Shown: in pieces, positions 1 through 12,265 of the stretch | How the letters are laid out: every line of letters begins with the position of its first letter | How positions within the stretch are numbered: position 1 is the stretch's first letter | Assembly: GCA_947379755.1 (NCBI GenBank) | Contig: CANCOC010000009.1 | Span: 1 to 63,907 of the forward strand | Length of the DNA: 63,907 nt | Origin: Alcaligenaceae bacterium | Lineage (GTDB): Bacteria; Pseudomonadota; Gammaproteobacteria; Burkholderiales; Burkholderiaceae_B | Direction of reading: 5' to 3' | Translations under genes and position numbers: made by a program | Notes under the pieces: generated by a model | What the model saw: the letters and a program-made list of their open reading frames with translations, nothing else | Database searches by the model: none | Told to the model about the DNA's origin: nothing

Positions 1-135
1 GGCATGATGATCGATGCCGCATCCGGCACCCTGCTCGCTCGCCGCTCTGTTTTTTGGCGTAACCGGTCGCCCCTTCTGGTCGCCGAATGCTTTTTACCTG
101 AGTTCTGGCATCTGGCCGGCACAGCCAGGTGCTGA
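1..135 (+). CDS. ubiC: Chorismate pyruvate-lyase, C-terminal end (partial)
   Basis: Reading from base 1 gives 44 residues ending at TGA (133-135). They contain LARRSVFW and PLLVAECFLPEFW, which match the C-terminal pattern of chorismate lyase (R-R-S-x-F, then PLLVxExFLP) as I remember it. UbiC removes pyruvate from chorismate to make 4-hydroxybenzoate, the first step of ubiquinone synthesis, in the cytoplasm. The start lies outside the window. The gene converges on ggt with only 17 bases between the stop codons. The call rests on a short tail, so it is likely rather than certain. Confidence 0.65.
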   Translation, partial: GMMIDAASGTLLARRSVFWRNRSPLLVAECFLPEFWHLAGTARC

Positions 136-152
136 AGTCCATTACAAGCCAG

Positions 153-1778
153 TTAAAAACCAACTGCCTGCCCATCGCGCCGACTGTCGCTGGCGGCGAC
201 GTACCCATCTTCGTAGTCCTCTGACAGGCGCCAGATAAACTGACCCGAACCAAAGTCCATGTAAGGATCGTCAATCGCCTTCAGGGGATGTCCCAAAGCG
301 GTCAGACCCTCAATTGTGTGAGGATTCATTGTAGATTCCACATCAAGTGTGAAATCACGATTGAGCTTCCAGCGGGGCGCACAACAGGCCGCCTGTGGCT
401 GCTGGTTGTAATCAATCATGCGTACCACCGTCTGGACGTGGCCCTGGGGCTGTATGTCGCCACCCATCACTCCAAAACTCATGACGGGTACACCATCGCG
501 TGTCAGAAAACCGGGAATGATGGTGTGAAAAGGTCTCTTGTGGCCTTCGACCACGTTTGGTGAGGTCGGGTTCATCGAGAATCCGACGCCGCGATTCTGC
601 AAACTCACGCCCGTACCCGGCACCACGACTCCGGAACCAAAGCCCATGTAATTGGACTGGATAAAGGAAATCATCATGCCATCTTCATCAGCAGCCGTCA
701 GATAAATCGTCCCGCCGGTTGCCGGTAAGCCGTGAGAAAAATGCGTCGCTTTGGTTGGATCGATCAGTTTGGCGCGTTCGGCCAGGTAGGCATCGCCCAG
801 CATCTGTTCAGGTGTAACGTCCATGCTGCGCGAATCAGCAACATAACGATACAGATCCGCCATGGCGAGTTTCATCGCTTCGATCTGAAGGTGCTGCGAG
901 GCAACGGAGTCCACTTTCAGGCTGGCCAGATCAAACTGGTCCAGAATACCAAGCGCCATCAAGGCAGAAATCCCCTGACCGTTCGGTGGAATTTCATGCA
1001 GGGTATAGCCACGATAATTCTTAGAAATCGGAGTGACCCAGTCAGGCTTGTATTGGCGCAGATCATCCAGGGTATGCACTCCGCCGTTTGCCTGTATGAA
1101 CGCAATGATTTTTTCGGCAGTCTCACCTTCGTAAAGGTCGCGGCCTAGGGTTGCGCCGATTCGGCGCAGTGTTTCGGCAGCATCCTTGAAAACAAACCGT
1201 TCACCAACGTTGGGGGCGCGACCGTGCGGCATGAAGGTTTGTGCAAAGCCGGGCTGATCTTTGAGTTCGGGCACGGCAGCGGCCCACTTTTGCGCGACGA
1301 CTGGAGGAACCGCGTAACCACGCTCTGCGATCTCGATCGCGGGCTCCATCAGGTCGGCAAAAGGCAACTTGCCATATCTTTCGTGTAAAGCTGCCCAGCC
1401 TGCGACTACGCCCGGGATCGTAATGGAGTCGACCCCGCGCTTGGGTGCATTGGCAATCCCTTGAGCATTGACGCCATATTTCTGTTTGAAATATTCGACA
1501 TTCCAGGCCTTGGGCGCATAACCCGATGCGTTCAGCCCCTGAAGGGTTTTGCCATCCCAGACAATTGCAAATGCGTCCCCCCCCAGGCCACAGGACACAG
1601 GTTCCACAAGGGTGATCGTAGCGGCAGCAGCAATCGCGGCATCGACTGCAGAGCCACCTTTGAGTAGCATACGCAAACCTGCCTGGGCGGCAAGAGGATG
1701 CGATGTAGAAACCACGTTTCGCGCGAATAGCGGAATACGGATGGAGGGGTACGGATTCGCCCAGTCAAAGGTCTTCAT
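153..1778 (-). CDS. ggt: Gamma-glutamyltransferase family protein
   Basis: 541 residues of the Ntn-hydrolase gamma-glutamyltransferase family, which transfers or hydrolyses gamma-glutamyl groups (glutathione and analogues). The N-terminal glycine-rich part (LKGGSAVDAAIAAA, then CGLGGDAF) is typical. The expected self-cleavage site and nucleophile is Thr357 in GGTIYLTAADEDG, giving a large and a small subunit. No signal peptide is visible (MKTFDWANPYPSIR), so unlike E. coli Ggt it may be cytoplasmic, as in YwrD-like members; the true substrate is open. The ATG directly follows the TAA of glnB, suggesting translational coupling at the end of a nadE-glnB-ggt unit. Confidence 0.85.
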   Translation of the reverse strand: MKTFDWANPYPSIRIPLFARNVVSTSHPLAAQAGLRMLLKGGSAVDAAIAAAATITLVEPVSCGLGGDAFAIVWDGKTLQGLNASGYAPKAWNVEYFKQKYGVNAQGIANAPKRGVDSITIPGVVAGWAALHERYGKLPFADLMEPAIEIAERGYAVPPVVAQKWAAAVPELKDQPGFAQTFMPHGRAPNVGERFVFKDAAETLRRIGATLGRDLYEGETAEKIIAFIQANGGVHTLDDLRQYKPDWVTPISKNYRGYTLHEIPPNGQGISALMALGILDQFDLASLKVDSVASQHLQIEAMKLAMADLYRYVADSRSMDVTPEQMLGDAYLAERAKLIDPTKATHFSHGLPATGGTIYLTAADEDGMMISFIQSNYMGFGSGVVVPGTGVSLQNRGVGFSMNPTSPNVVEGHKRPFHTIIPGFLTRDGVPVMSFGVMGGDIQPQGHVQTVVRMIDYNQQPQAACCAPRWKLNRDFTLDVESTMNPHTIEGLTALGHPLKAIDDPYMDFGSGQFIWRLSEDYEDGYVAASDSRRDGQAVGF

Positions 1779-3804
<2,026 letters not shown>

Positions 3805-3874
3805 GTCGATTCCGGTTAAAACTAGTTGTTATCAGAAAAAATTATCGCACGCCGGACCTTTTCGCGCCGCGTTC

Positions 3875-3880
3875 TATAAT
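3875..3880 (+). promoter_or_regulatory. Candidate -10 element for argH
   Basis: A perfect TATAAT lies only nine bases before the argH ATG. A transcript from it would begin within a few bases of the start codon. No convincing -35 hexamer is seen at 16-18 bases, so this is a suggestion only. Confidence 0.35.
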
Positions 3881-3889
3881 TTGTACATC

Positions 3890-5320
3890 ATGAAAAATAC
3901 TCAAAATCCATCTCAAAGTCAGTTTGATAAAAAATCTGAAGCCTGGTCTGCCCGGTTTTCAGAGCCCGTTTCAGACTTGGTCAAACGTTACACCGCTTCG
4001 GTTGACTTCGATAAACGCCTTGCAATGTTCGACATCCAGGGCTCACTGGCCCACGCTGAAATGCTTGCGGCAGTCAAAGTGATTGCCCCTCAGGATCTTG
4101 CCGATATTCAACGCGGGATGACCCAGATCAGTCAAGAGATCTCTGCCGGCCAGTTCCAATGGCTACTGGATCTTGAAGACGTTCACCTGAACATTGAAAA
4201 ACGCCTGGTCGAACTGGTGGGTGATGCCGGCAAACGCCTGCACACAGGCCGCTCACGCAACGATCAGGTCGCGACCGACATCAGGTTATGGCTGCGAGCC
4301 GAAATCGACCAGATCATCGAGCTTTTACATATTCTGCGTCATGCCCTCGCGACGGTTGCCCTCACCCACGCCGAGACCATCCTGCCAGGCTTTACACATT
4401 TGCAAGTCGCTCAACCCGTGACTTTTGGTCATCATCTGCTGGCCTATGCCGAAATGTTCGGCCGTGATGCCGCCCGCTTGACCGACTGCCGAGCCCGCGT
4501 CAATATTCTGCCGCTGGGTGCTGCAGCGCTCGCCGGTACGAGCTTTCCGATTGATCGCCCGATGGTTGCAAAAATACTTGGCTTTGACGACGTCTGCCGC
4601 AACTCCCTGGATGCGGTCTCGGACCGGGATTTCGCCATTGAGTTTTGCGCAGCATCAGCGCTCATCATGACCCATATTTCGCGTTTTTCAGAAGAACTCG
4701 TGATGTGGATGAGTCCGCGTGTCGGCTTCATTGATCTCGCTGACAGATTTTGCACCGGTAGTTCGATCATGCCGCAAAAGAAAAATCCTGACGTCCCGGA
4801 ACTTGCTCGCGGCAAGACGGGCCGCGTCAACGGCAATCTGGTGGGCTTACTGACCTTGATGAAAGGCCAGCCCCTGGCCTATAACAAGGACAACCAGGAA
4901 GACAAGGAAGGTTTATTTGATACGGCAGACACTGTGCGCGACACACTGATCATTTTTGCAGACATGGTCGGAGGGATCCGGGTCAAGGCAGAGGCTATGC
5001 GTGCGGCAGCCTTGCAAGGCTTTGCGACGGCAACTGATCTGGCTGACTACCTGGTCAAACGTGGCGTGCCTTTTCGTGATGCACACGAAGCCGTTGCACA
5101 TGCGGTTCGGGAGTGCGAACAGAAAGGCTGCGACCTGGCCGACCTGAGTGTGGCCGAACTCCAGCGCTTTCATCCATCGATCGAGCAAGACGTTCATGCG
5201 GTACTGACCCTCGAAGGATCAGTTGCCGCACGCTCACATATCGGTGGCACGGCTCCTGTACGTGTCAAAGAAGCTGCACAAAAGATTCTGTCCGAGACGT
5301 TACTCAAACACGGCAATTGA
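3890..5320 (+). CDS. argH: Argininosuccinate lyase
   Basis: 476 residues of the fumarase/aspartase superfamily; cleaves argininosuccinate to arginine and fumarate in the last step of arginine synthesis. Visible signatures are [12 protein letters not shown] near residue 115 and the family signature [12 protein letters not shown] with its catalytic serine. The ATG at 3890 ([11 protein letters not shown]) was chosen because the frame upstream, although open to 3803, has no homology. No Shine-Dalgarno sequence precedes it. The last 21 bases overlap the 3' end of the convergent rlmD gene. Confidence 0.95.
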   Translation: MKNTQNPSQSQFDKKSEAWSARFSEPVSDLVKRYTASVDFDKRLAMFDIQGSLAHAEMLAAVKVIAPQDLADIQRGMTQISQEISAGQFQWLLDLEDVHLNIEKRLVELVGDAGKRLHTGRSRNDQVATDIRLWLRAEIDQIIELLHILRHALATVALTHAETILPGFTHLQVAQPVTFGHHLLAYAEMFGRDAARLTDCRARVNILPLGAAALAGTSFPIDRPMVAKILGFDDVCRNSLDAVSDRDFAIEFCAASALIMTHISRFSEELVMWMSPRVGFIDLADRFCTGSSIMPQKKNPDVPELARGKTGRVNGNLVGLLTLMKGQPLAYNKDNQEDKEGLFDTADTVRDTLIIFADMVGGIRVKAEAMRAAALQGFATATDLADYLVKRGVPFRDAHEAVAHAVRECEQKGCDLADLSVAELQRFHPSIEQDVHAVLTLEGSVAARSHIGGTAPVRVKEAAQKILSETLLKHGN

Positions 5321-6607
5321 TTCGACATGACCGGTGTGGGGGAACATATTTACCACACCGGCAGCAACTAGTTTAAATCCACCCTCGGTCACAAGCATCG
5401 CAGCATCGCGAGCCAGTGTGGCGGGGTTGCAGGACACATAGACAATACGGACAGGCCTCTGGTCAGCAGGCATCTGAGCGAGCGCCGCACATAACGCCTG
5501 CGCGCCTTCACGGGGAGGATCGATCAGCATGCGGTCAAAACGTCCGAGTCCGAACAGCCAGGTCAGATCAACTTCAAACAGGTTGAGTGTTTCGAAGCGC
5601 GCGTTGTGAATATTGGCTTGAACTGCGGCTTGCTGCGCACGTTGTGTCAGCGTGACACTGCCTTCAATGCCGACCACCTCGCGTGCCTGCGTCGCCAGCG
5701 GCAAGGAAAAATTACCCAGCCCACAGAACATATCAGCGACCCGGTCTTCAGGCCGTACGCCCAGCAGCATCAAAGCACGAGAAATCAAGGCACGATTGAT
5801 CTGATGATTGACTTGTGTAAAGTCTGTTGGACGATAAGGCATACGCAGGCCAAACTCTGGCAAGGTATAGGCGAGCTGCGACTCGTGTTCGGGTTCTAGC
5901 GCATGAACTGTTTCAGGACCTTTTGATTGCAGCCACCACTGAATATTGTGATCAGAGGCGAACTTGCGCAGAACAACCAGATCCTCATCGGTCAGCGGCG
6001 TCATATGACGCAAGACGAGTGCGGTGACCTGATCACCGACTGACACTTCAATCTGGGGCACCCGGTCTGGCACAGACAAAGCCTGAACCATCTGACGCAA
6101 AGGCATCAGCAATGCCGCTACGTGAGGCGGCAGTACGTAACAGGTTTTAATATCGGCGACAAAGCTGCTTTTACGCTCGTGAAAACCTACCAGTACGGTT
6201 CCTTTTTTTGCGACCCACTTAACCGACAGGCGCGCTCGATAACGGTATCCCCAGGTGGGTCCGTGCAGGGGTGGCAGTACACGTTCAGGTTTAAGCGAGC
6301 CGATGTGGGACAGACTGTCTTCAAGCGCGCGCTGCTTGACCGCAACCTGAGCCGCGGCATCAAGGTGCTGCATGACGCAGCCACCGCACATACCAAAGTG
6401 GGGGCATCGCGGCTCGACGCGCGCAGAGGACTGACGATGGATATCGACGACCCGGGCGACTTCATACGAAGCCTTGCTGCGCAGCGTATGCACGGTGACC
6501 TTTTCAAAGGGAAGCGCACCTTCGATAAAGACGACTTTACCTTCGCGTCGGGCAATACCACGTGCCTCGAGATCCAGTGATTCAACTACCAGTACTTCTG
6601 CAGACAT
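5300..6607 (-). CDS. rlmD: 23S rRNA (uracil(1939)-C5)-methyltransferase
   Basis: 435 residues of the RumA/RlmD family. Residues 1-60 form the TRAM RNA-binding domain. The [4Fe-4S] cysteines follow in [10 protein letters not shown] with a fourth in KTCYVLPP. The C-terminal methyltransferase has the SAM region [14 protein letters not shown] and the nucleophilic cysteine in [11 protein letters not shown]. It methylates U1939 of 23S rRNA. The ATG at 6607 is preceded by AGGATGGG. It converges on argH with a 21-base overlap. Assignment to RlmD rather than RlmC rests on the TRAM domain and length. Confidence 0.9.
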   Translation of the reverse strand: MSAEVLVVESLDLEARGIARREGKVVFIEGALPFEKVTVHTLRSKASYEVARVVDIHRQSSARVEPRCPHFGMCGGCVMQHLDAAAQVAVKQRALEDSLSHIGSLKPERVLPPLHGPTWGYRYRARLSVKWVAKKGTVLVGFHERKSSFVADIKTCYVLPPHVAALLMPLRQMVQALSVPDRVPQIEVSVGDQVTALVLRHMTPLTDEDLVVLRKFASDHNIQWWLQSKGPETVHALEPEHESQLAYTLPEFGLRMPYRPTDFTQVNHQINRALISRALMLLGVRPEDRVADMFCGLGNFSLPLATQAREVVGIEGSVTLTQRAQQAAVQANIHNARFETLNLFEVDLTWLFGLGRFDRMLIDPPREGAQALCAALAQMPADQRPVRIVYVSCNPATLARDAAMLVTEGGFKLVAAGVVNMFPHTGHVESIAVFE

Positions 6608-6648
6608 AACCCATCCTTAAAATCATGGAGGGGATTGTATGCCAGAGC

Positions 6649-7203
6649 TTATTTTGATGGTGACACGTTGACTGCAGACTCTGCGGGTCTGACCACAGGG
6701 TCTGTCGTGCTTGGACGTGTAGCCGACATCTTGCCCTGGAGAATATGCTGCTCTTTCATGTAGGTCACCAGTCGCTTACTCTGCTCTGGGGTAAGCGTAT
6801 CCCAGAAGGCGAGCCAGCCTGATTGCACTTCGTCCAGTCGTTTATCGGCTGCCTGGCGTATTTTTTTGCGAATGGCGATGACTTCGCGCGGGTCAAATTT
6901 TTCTTTTTCGAGCTCTTTGGTCATCGCGGCATATTCTGCCTGGCGAGCATTTCTCAGTGCAGACCACATCTGGCGGCGTGCGATATGTGCGTCATCCAGC
7001 AATTTTTGTTGCTTGGGAGTCAAGGCAAGGGATTGCACCAGCGCATCAGGCAATGCAAGCAAAGGATTGAATGGTTTTTCAACCTCAGCGGACTTGGTGA
7101 CTCTCGAATTGGCTGGTGTGCCGGAAGTCTGCGCCATGACAGCTGAAATAGAAAACGCAAGGCAGACAGCCGCCAGGGTACGAACGAGAGAAGCTTTTTT
7201 CAA
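6649..7203 (-). CDS. Periplasmic LTXXQ (Spy/CpxP-like) protein
   Basis: 184 residues beginning at a TTG codon with AGGAG eight bases upstream. A clear signal peptide (MKKASLVRTLAAVCLAFSIS...AVMAQ) sends it to the periplasm. Two LTxxQ motifs, ALTPKQQKLL and TLTPEQSKRL, flank a highly charged helical segment, the hallmark of the Spy/CpxP fold. Family members are small periplasmic chaperones or envelope-stress sensors; this one has no proven role. The last 25 residues look disordered (TRPSTTDPVVRPAES). It stands alone between rlmD and the exonuclease gene. Confidence 0.7.
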   Translation of the reverse strand: MKKASLVRTLAAVCLAFSISAVMAQTSGTPANSRVTKSAEVEKPFNPLLALPDALVQSLALTPKQQKLLDDAHIARRQMWSALRNARQAEYAAMTKELEKEKFDPREVIAIRKKIRQAADKRLDEVQSGWLAFWDTLTPEQSKRLVTYMKEQHILQGKMSATRPSTTDPVVRPAESAVNVSPSK

Positions 7204-7267
7204 TTTGAGAACTCCTGAAACAGTTCAGGCGCTCAGCCAGAGGCCTCGCGAACCTGATCATTCGAAA

Positions 7268-8044
7268 TTAAGTTTTCCAGGCAGCCAGATACTCAGCCCA
7301 ATGAGCTGCGGTACTTGCCTGCAAGGTTGAGCGTACGAGATCAATTTCAGCCTGATAACCCACCTGATCGAGTTCGCCACGCAACAATCTGAATCGACAG
7401 TAAACGAGCCAGGTATTGACGACATCGGTTTCACAATAGCCCCGGACTTCGTCGGTTCGACCATCCATCCATGCACTCCAGACCTGACTGCCATCCATTC
7501 CCATTTTTCCGGGAAAACCACATAGTTTGGCAAGATCATCAAGCGGTGCGTTGCCACGGCCGTTGTACTTGGCAAGAACGTCCATCAGATCCATGTGACG
7601 GGTGTGATAGCGGCTCAGGTAGTTGTTGTATTTGAACTCCCTGTCATCATCGCCCATATCCCAATATCTTGGGGCAGCAACGCCATGAATCAGGCTGCGG
7701 TAATGCAGCACAGGCAAGTCAAACCCCGAGCCGTTCCAGCTAATAAGCTTAGGAGTGTATTTTTCGATGGTTTTAAAAAAACCAGTCAGCAGTGAGGATT
7801 CAGGATCATCAGCCGTACCCAGGCATTTGACGCGAAAACCCTGATCATCACGAAATACACAGCCAACTACCGCCACGCGCTGCAAATGCAGCGGCAAGAA
7901 GTCGCTACCCGTCAGTTCCTTGCGGGCGGCAAAGGCGCGTGTAGCGACCTCATGGTCAGATACATCACTGTCCCAGCCATGGAGCCGGCGCAGCCCCTCT
8001 ACATCAGGAATCGTCTCAAGATCAAAAACAAGCGTAGGCGTCAT
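7268..8044 (-). CDS. PolB-like 3'-5' exonuclease family protein
   Basis: 258 residues of the DnaQ-like ribonuclease H fold, in the subgroup related to the exonuclease domain of DNA polymerase B. The first acidic motif is FDLETIPD at residues 7-14, the second SWNGSGFDLPVL near 99, and the third YCETDVVNTWLVY near 208. Predicted to remove nucleotides from 3' ends with two metal ions; the natural substrate is not established. It follows nlpD by six bases, so it is probably transcribed with surE-pcm-nlpD, in the place where gammaproteobacteria usually carry rpoS. Confidence 0.8.
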   Translation of the reverse strand: MTPTLVFDLETIPDVEGLRRLHGWDSDVSDHEVATRAFAARKELTGSDFLPLHLQRVAVVGCVFRDDQGFRVKCLGTADDPESSLLTGFFKTIEKYTPKLISWNGSGFDLPVLHYRSLIHGVAAPRYWDMGDDDREFKYNNYLSRYHTRHMDLMDVLAKYNGRGNAPLDDLAKLCGFPGKMGMDGSQVWSAWMDGRTDEVRGYCETDVVNTWLVYCRFRLLRGELDQVGYQAEIDLVRSTLQASTAAHWAEYLAAWKT

Positions 8045-8050
8045 GACAAA

Positions 8051-8878
8051 TTACTTGGCAGGTAAATACTGCAGGGGATCGACAGGCGTACCTTGGCGAC
8101 GCACTTCAAAATGCAACCTGACAGAGGCCGCATCAGTCTGTCCCATCTCGGCGATCTTTGCACCCTTCTTGACAATCTGATCCTTCTTGACCAGCAGGCT
8201 GCGATTATGGGCATAGGCAGTAATAAAGCCATCTTTGTGATCGATGATCACAAGATTACCGAGCCCTCTGACACCATTTCCTGAATACATCACCTGACCA
8301 TTGGCCGCAGCCACAATGGAGTCGCCCGCGTTACCAGAAATATCAATCCCTTTGGTATTTGAGGTGAAGCCCTGGATCACTTTGCCCTGAGCGGGCCATC
8401 CCCAGTTGATCACGCCGGCATCCGCTGCACGGGAGGCTGGCGCATCAGTTGCAGGACCGGCAGCAGCCTGATCAAGCGGACGTGCCTCAGGTTTGCTGTT
8501 CGGTGCAATCGCTGCAGGACGTGTCGAAACAGGCTCTGTTCCATCAGACAATTTAAGTACCTGACCCACAATCAATCTATTTGGATCCGACAGTTTGTTC
8601 AGGCGCTTGATAGTATTTTCATCAACACCGGTACTGCGTGTAATCTTGTTGAGCGTATCTCCCGGCTTGACCGTGTAGCTCTTAGCAACACCTGCCCCGG
8701 TCGACGCAGCCTGGTTGAGATCGTTAACAGGGGCGCGCGTGCCCGAATCATGTGCGCAACCTGCCAGTACCAGGAGCGAAACGGTGCAAGCGATTGAACG
8801 CAGGCTTGAATAAAATGACGCTGAACCATGTAGAGAAACCTTCACATCATTCATTTTGATACTGTGCTCTGTGAGCAT
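8051..8878 (-). CDS. nlpD: NlpD-type lipoprotein, LysM plus degenerate M23 peptidase domain
   Basis: 275 residues from the ATG at 8878, chosen because AGGAG lies six bases upstream; an in-frame ATG at 8899 has no such site. A lipobox (LVLAGC, Cys41) marks an outer-membrane lipoprotein. LysM spans about residues 67-110 (SYTVKPGDTLNKI). The C-terminal M23 domain reads NTKGIDIS where active peptidases have HxGxD, with Lys in place of the metal-binding His, while LHFEVR is kept. As in E. coli NlpD it is therefore probably not an enzyme but an activator of an AmiC-type amidase during cell separation. The gene starts 17 bases after pcm. Confidence 0.88.
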   Translation of the reverse strand: MLTEHSIKMNDVKVSLHGSASFYSSLRSIACTVSLLVLAGCAHDSGTRAPVNDLNQAASTGAGVAKSYTVKPGDTLNKITRSTGVDENTIKRLNKLSDPNRLIVGQVLKLSDGTEPVSTRPAAIAPNSKPEARPLDQAAAGPATDAPASRAADAGVINWGWPAQGKVIQGFTSNTKGIDISGNAGDSIVAAANGQVMYSGNGVRGLGNLVIIDHKDGFITAYAHNRSLLVKKDQIVKKGAKIAEMGQTDAASVRLHFEVRRQGTPVDPLQYLPAK

Positions 8879-8895
8879 ATCCTTCTCCTGTTTGC

Positions 8896-9705
8896 TCAAT
8901 TTTGTAAACCAGCCTTGAGCGGAACAAATCTGACTGCTTCGAGCTCTTGCCTGTCCCAGCTCGACTCACCTGTACGCTGGACTTTCACCAAGCGCTGGGT
9001 GCTGCTTCCTTCGGGTGCGATCAACACACCTCCTATTGAAAGCTGTGCCAGCAACGCCTGGGGAATGCGTATGCCTGCTGCGGCAACAATGATCGCATCA
9101 TAAGGGGCAGCCGTGGGAAAGCCGGCCATCCCGTCACCAAACGACAATCTGACTTTAGTCAGGTGCAATGCGCGCAAATGCTCACGCGCAATATCGTACA
9201 ACGCACGGATGCGTTCAATAGAATAAACCTGAGCAAACACCTGGGCCATCACTGCAGCCTGATAGCCGCAACCCGTACCGACTTCGAGCACACGGTGAGG
9301 CAGGGACTGTTCGCAAACCGCAGCAATCATCCGGGCAACTACCCAGGGCTGTGAAATGGTCTGACCATGGCCAATTGGCAATGCGGCATCATCGTAGGCA
9401 CGGCTGGCAAGGGCCTCATCCACAAAAGCGTGGCGCGGCACGACCTGCATGGCTGCCAGGACGCGTTCGTCGCTGATCCCCTGGTCAAAGAGCCGCTGCA
9501 CCATTGCTGCACGCAGCCGTTCGGAATTCAGGCCGAGATTCTCGGAGAGCGGCACAACTGGGGGTAAGTCCTGCTTACGCGGCAATCGCGAAGCTGAAAT
9601 CCGGGTATTGCTGTTAGTGGGGGTGATCCCCTGCAAACCACGCCCTGCCCCAAGCTTGGGGTCGCGTACAGGACTCATCAGTCGGGTCACCTTCATGTAT
9701 TGCAT
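8896..9705 (-). CDS. pcm: Protein-L-isoaspartate O-methyltransferase
   Basis: 269 residues. The core (about residues 60-269) contains the SAM motif [16 protein letters not shown] and the preceding [15 protein letters not shown]. It methylates abnormal isoaspartyl residues in aged proteins so they can be repaired. The protein is some 60 residues longer at its N-terminus than E. coli Pcm; this section is basic and polar ([13 protein letters not shown]...) and could be disordered, or the true start could be internal (for example Met68 in RAAMVQRLF). The 5' end overlaps surE by 13 bases and the stop is 17 bases before nlpD. Confidence 0.9.
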   Translation of the reverse strand: MQYMKVTRLMSPVRDPKLGAGRGLQGITPTNSNTRISASRLPRKQDLPPVVPLSENLGLNSERLRAAMVQRLFDQGISDERVLAAMQVVPRHAFVDEALASRAYDDAALPIGHGQTISQPWVVARMIAAVCEQSLPHRVLEVGTGCGYQAAVMAQVFAQVYSIERIRALYDIAREHLRALHLTKVRLSFGDGMAGFPTAAPYDAIIVAAAGIRIPQALLAQLSIGGVLIAPEGSSTQRLVKVQRTGESSWDRQELEAVRFVPLKAGLQN

Positions 9706-10448
9706 AGAGGAGACATCCAGTCGGCAATGCTGGTGAGCTGTTCCTGGTGAGTCAGATCCAGGCGTAATGGCGTGACAGATACATAACCCTGCTCGATTGC
9801 ATCAAAATCCGTGCCTACAGACGCGTCGCGCGCAGCACCGGCAGGACCGATCCAGTACACCGTCTCACCATAAGGCGTTGCTGAGCGCACGACTGGCTGC
9901 GAAGGATGGCGCTTGCCCAGCCTGGTACAGCGCATCCCTTTAATCAGTGGACCTGACACGTCAGGAAAGTTGACATTGAGGAGCACAGGGCTGCCGACGG
10001 GCTGCTTGAGCTGGTGTGCGACCAGCTGATGGGCAGCTGCAACTGCACCATCCAGGTGATTCCAGCCTCTTGCAACCAGGGAAAAAGCAATGGCAGGAAT
10101 ACCAAAGAGATAACCTTCGGCAGCTGCTGCAACCGTACCGGAATAGAGTGTGTCATCACCCATGTTCGCGCCATTGTTAATCCCTGAAACAACCAGATCG
10201 GGGCGGCGATCAAGCAAGCCAGTCAGGGCCACATGCACACAATCCGAAGGCGTCCCGTTGACGTAGATGAAACCATTCGGTGCGTGACGCACGGCAAGGG
10301 GCCGTGAGAGCGTCAGGGAATTGGACGCGCCACTGTGATTGACCTCTGGGGCTACCACGGTGATTTCAGCAAGACCGCGTAACGACTCAACCAGAGCCTC
10401 GAGGCCCCGCGCGTTATAACCATCGTCATTTGAAACCAGAATATGCAT
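9693..10448 (-). CDS. surE: 5'/3'-nucleotidase SurE
   Basis: 251 residues starting [15 protein letters not shown], which places the metal-binding Asp-Asp pair near the very N-terminus as in all SurE proteins; the frame upstream to 10574 is open but not homologous. Other motifs are [10 protein letters not shown] and [22 protein letters not shown]. SurE dephosphorylates nucleoside monophosphates and short polyphosphates, mainly in stress survival. It is the first gene of surE-pcm-nlpD and is divergent from plsY, 147 bases away. The Shine-Dalgarno signal is weak. Confidence 0.93.
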   Translation of the reverse strand: MHILVSNDDGYNARGLEALVESLRGLAEITVVAPEVNHSGASNSLTLSRPLAVRHAPNGFIYVNGTPSDCVHVALTGLLDRRPDLVVSGINNGANMGDDTLYSGTVAAAAEGYLFGIPAIAFSLVARGWNHLDGAVAAAHQLVAHQLKQPVGSPVLLNVNFPDVSGPLIKGMRCTRLGKRHPSQPVVRSATPYGETVYWIGPAGAARDASVGTDFDAIEQGYVSVTPLRLDLTHQEQLTSIADWMSPLCNT

Positions 10449-10595
10449 GTGTGGACTGAAAGGTTTGCTGAAAAATCTTAAAAGAATATCCAGACGATTG
10501 TACTCGTAGCATCCGATAAAAAACCCAACATTCACAGTTTGTGGCTGGTGCGGGCTAGAATGCTCGGAATTCATTGTTTCAAGCTGATTGCCCGC

Positions 10596-11228
10596 ATGCT
10601 GACTCTACCCTCTTATCTTGCCTATCCATTGTTGATTGCAATCGCTTATCTGATTGGATCGATTCCTTTCGCGGTGGTCGTGAGCCGGGCGTTCAGACTC
10701 AAGGATCCCAGAACCTATGGTTCTGGCAATCCTGGCGCTACAAACGTTTTGCGCTCAGGCAATAAAGCTGCAGCAGCGCTTACTCTGATCGGTGATGCGG
10801 CCAAGGGATGGTTTGCCGTCTGGGGGGCGTCCCAGACCGGTGCGCCCGCAGAGGTGCTCGCAGGCGTGGTCCTTGCGGTATTCCTGGGACACCTTTATCC
10901 AATATTTCTGGGATTCAAGGGAGGCAAAGGGGTGGCGACAGCCTTTGGCGTCATGATCGCAATCGAACCCATGCTTGCCATCGCGAGCATGGCAACCTGG
11001 CTGATCATTGCAGTATTTTTCAGATACTCATCACTTGCAGCCATCGTGTGTGCAATATTTGCACCATTTTTTTATGTGCTGGGAGGTCTGGTACAAGCCT
11101 GGCCCTTTGCCCAACCCCTGGCCTGGGCGCTTGCCGCAATCGGTCTGCTGTTGCTTGGCAGGCACCGCGCCAATATCAGTCGCCTGCTCGCAGGAACAGA
11201 ACCACGACTGGGCAAAAAGAAAAGCTAG
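10596..11228 (+). CDS. plsY: Glycerol-3-phosphate acyltransferase PlsY
   Basis: 210 residues, a multi-pass inner-membrane protein. Typical motifs are [32 protein letters not shown] and the glycine-rich [15 protein letters not shown]. It transfers the acyl group of acyl phosphate to glycerol 3-phosphate, making lysophosphatidic acid for phospholipid synthesis. The ATG at 10596 ([11 protein letters not shown]) gives the normal length; an upstream in-frame ATG at 10539 would add a polar stretch. Its TAG shares the bases CTAG with the opposite stop codon of tsaD. Confidence 0.93.
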   Translation: MLTLPSYLAYPLLIAIAYLIGSIPFAVVVSRAFRLKDPRTYGSGNPGATNVLRSGNKAAAALTLIGDAAKGWFAVWGASQTGAPAEVLAGVVLAVFLGHLYPIFLGFKGGKGVATAFGVMIAIEPMLAIASMATWLIIAVFFRYSSLAAIVCAIFAPFFYVLGGLVQAWPFAQPLAWALAAIGLLLLGRHRANISRLLAGTEPRLGKKKS

Positions 11229-12253
11229 ATCTGAGCCAGATCCCAGCGCGGTGACACGTTAAAACCGTGCCCCTGGGCGCCGAGGTCTGCGAGGCCGCGT
11301 TGCACCCGCTGTGCCGCAGCAAATGCAATCATTGCCCCATTGTCCGTGCACAATTCGAGCGGTGGAAAAAATGCCTGGGCCTGCAGGCGAACAAGTTTAG
11401 CTTGCAGGCGCTTGCGTAATGACTGATTTGCACCCACCCCACCAGCCACGACCAGACGCTTGAGTCCAGTCTGGACAAGTGCAGCCACTGATTTGGCAAC
11501 CAGCACATCCACAATCGCTTCTTGCGTGGCCGCAGCCAGGTCGGCTTGAAGAGTGGGAGAAACAACGGGCTGGAGCAAAGCGTCTTTCAGGCGCGTCATG
11601 ACCGCAGTCTTGAGTCCGCTAAAACTGAAATCGAGTGTGTGGCTGTGCAGCATCGGACGCGGCAAGACAATCTGTGAAGGATCGCCCTGCTCAGCCAGCT
11701 TTGCCAGAGCTGGGCCTCCCGGATATCCCAGTCCCAGCAGTTTTGCTGTTTTATCAAAAGCCTCGCCGGCAGCATCATCTAGCGTCTCGCCCAGCAAGGT
11801 GTAGGACCCGACATCATCGACCCGCATCAGCTGGGTATGACCACCAGAAACCAGCAACGCTACGAAGGGAAATTCCGGGCAGGGTGAGGCCATGCGCGGG
11901 GACAACAAATGTCCCTCCAGATGATGAATCGGTATGGCTGGCAAATCCAGAGACCAGGCAATCGCCTGAGCCACACTGGCACCAACGAGCAAAGCTCCAG
12001 CCAGGCCAGGGCCTGCCGTATATGCAATCGCACCCAGATCAGAAAGTGAAAGTTCTGACGCGCGCATGACTTCTCGCGCAAGAGGGATCACGCGCCTGAC
12101 ATGGTCACGCGAGGCCAGTTCAGGAACTACCCCACCATATGAGGCGTGCATGGCAACCTGCGTATGCAAGGCGTGTGCAAGCAGGCCGCGTTCTGTGCAA
12201 ACCGCAGCGACACCTGTTTCATCGCAAGAGCTCTCAAAGCCAAGAATAATCAT
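11225..12253 (-). CDS. tsaD: tRNA N6-adenosine threonylcarbamoyltransferase
   Basis: 342 residues of the Kae1/TsaD family (ASKHA fold). Visible are [16 protein letters not shown], the metal-binding histidines in [13 protein letters not shown], and [15 protein letters not shown]. With TsaB, TsaE and TsaC it installs the threonylcarbamoyl group at position 37 of tRNAs reading ANN codons. It lies 12 bases after the ABC-F gene on the same strand and converges on plsY, with which it shares four bases at the stop codons. Confidence 0.96.
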   Translation of the reverse strand: MIILGFESSCDETGVAAVCTERGLLAHALHTQVAMHASYGGVVPELASRDHVRRVIPLAREVMRASELSLSDLGAIAYTAGPGLAGALLVGASVAQAIAWSLDLPAIPIHHLEGHLLSPRMASPCPEFPFVALLVSGGHTQLMRVDDVGSYTLLGETLDDAAGEAFDKTAKLLGLGYPGGPALAKLAEQGDPSQIVLPRPMLHSHTLDFSFSGLKTAVMTRLKDALLQPVVSPTLQADLAAATQEAIVDVLVAKSVAALVQTGLKRLVVAGGVGANQSLRKRLQAKLVRLQAQAFFPPLELCTDNGAMIAFAAAQRVQRGLADLGAQGHGFNVSPRWDLAQI

Positions 12254-12265
12254 GGTTGGGGGGCG

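Noticed and set aside
4444-4836. A 130-codon frame antisense to argH (and similar ones inside recJ, prfB, lysS, uvrB).
   Set aside because: They mirror codon use of long real genes, have no family features, no ribosome site and lie wholly within strongly supported genes.
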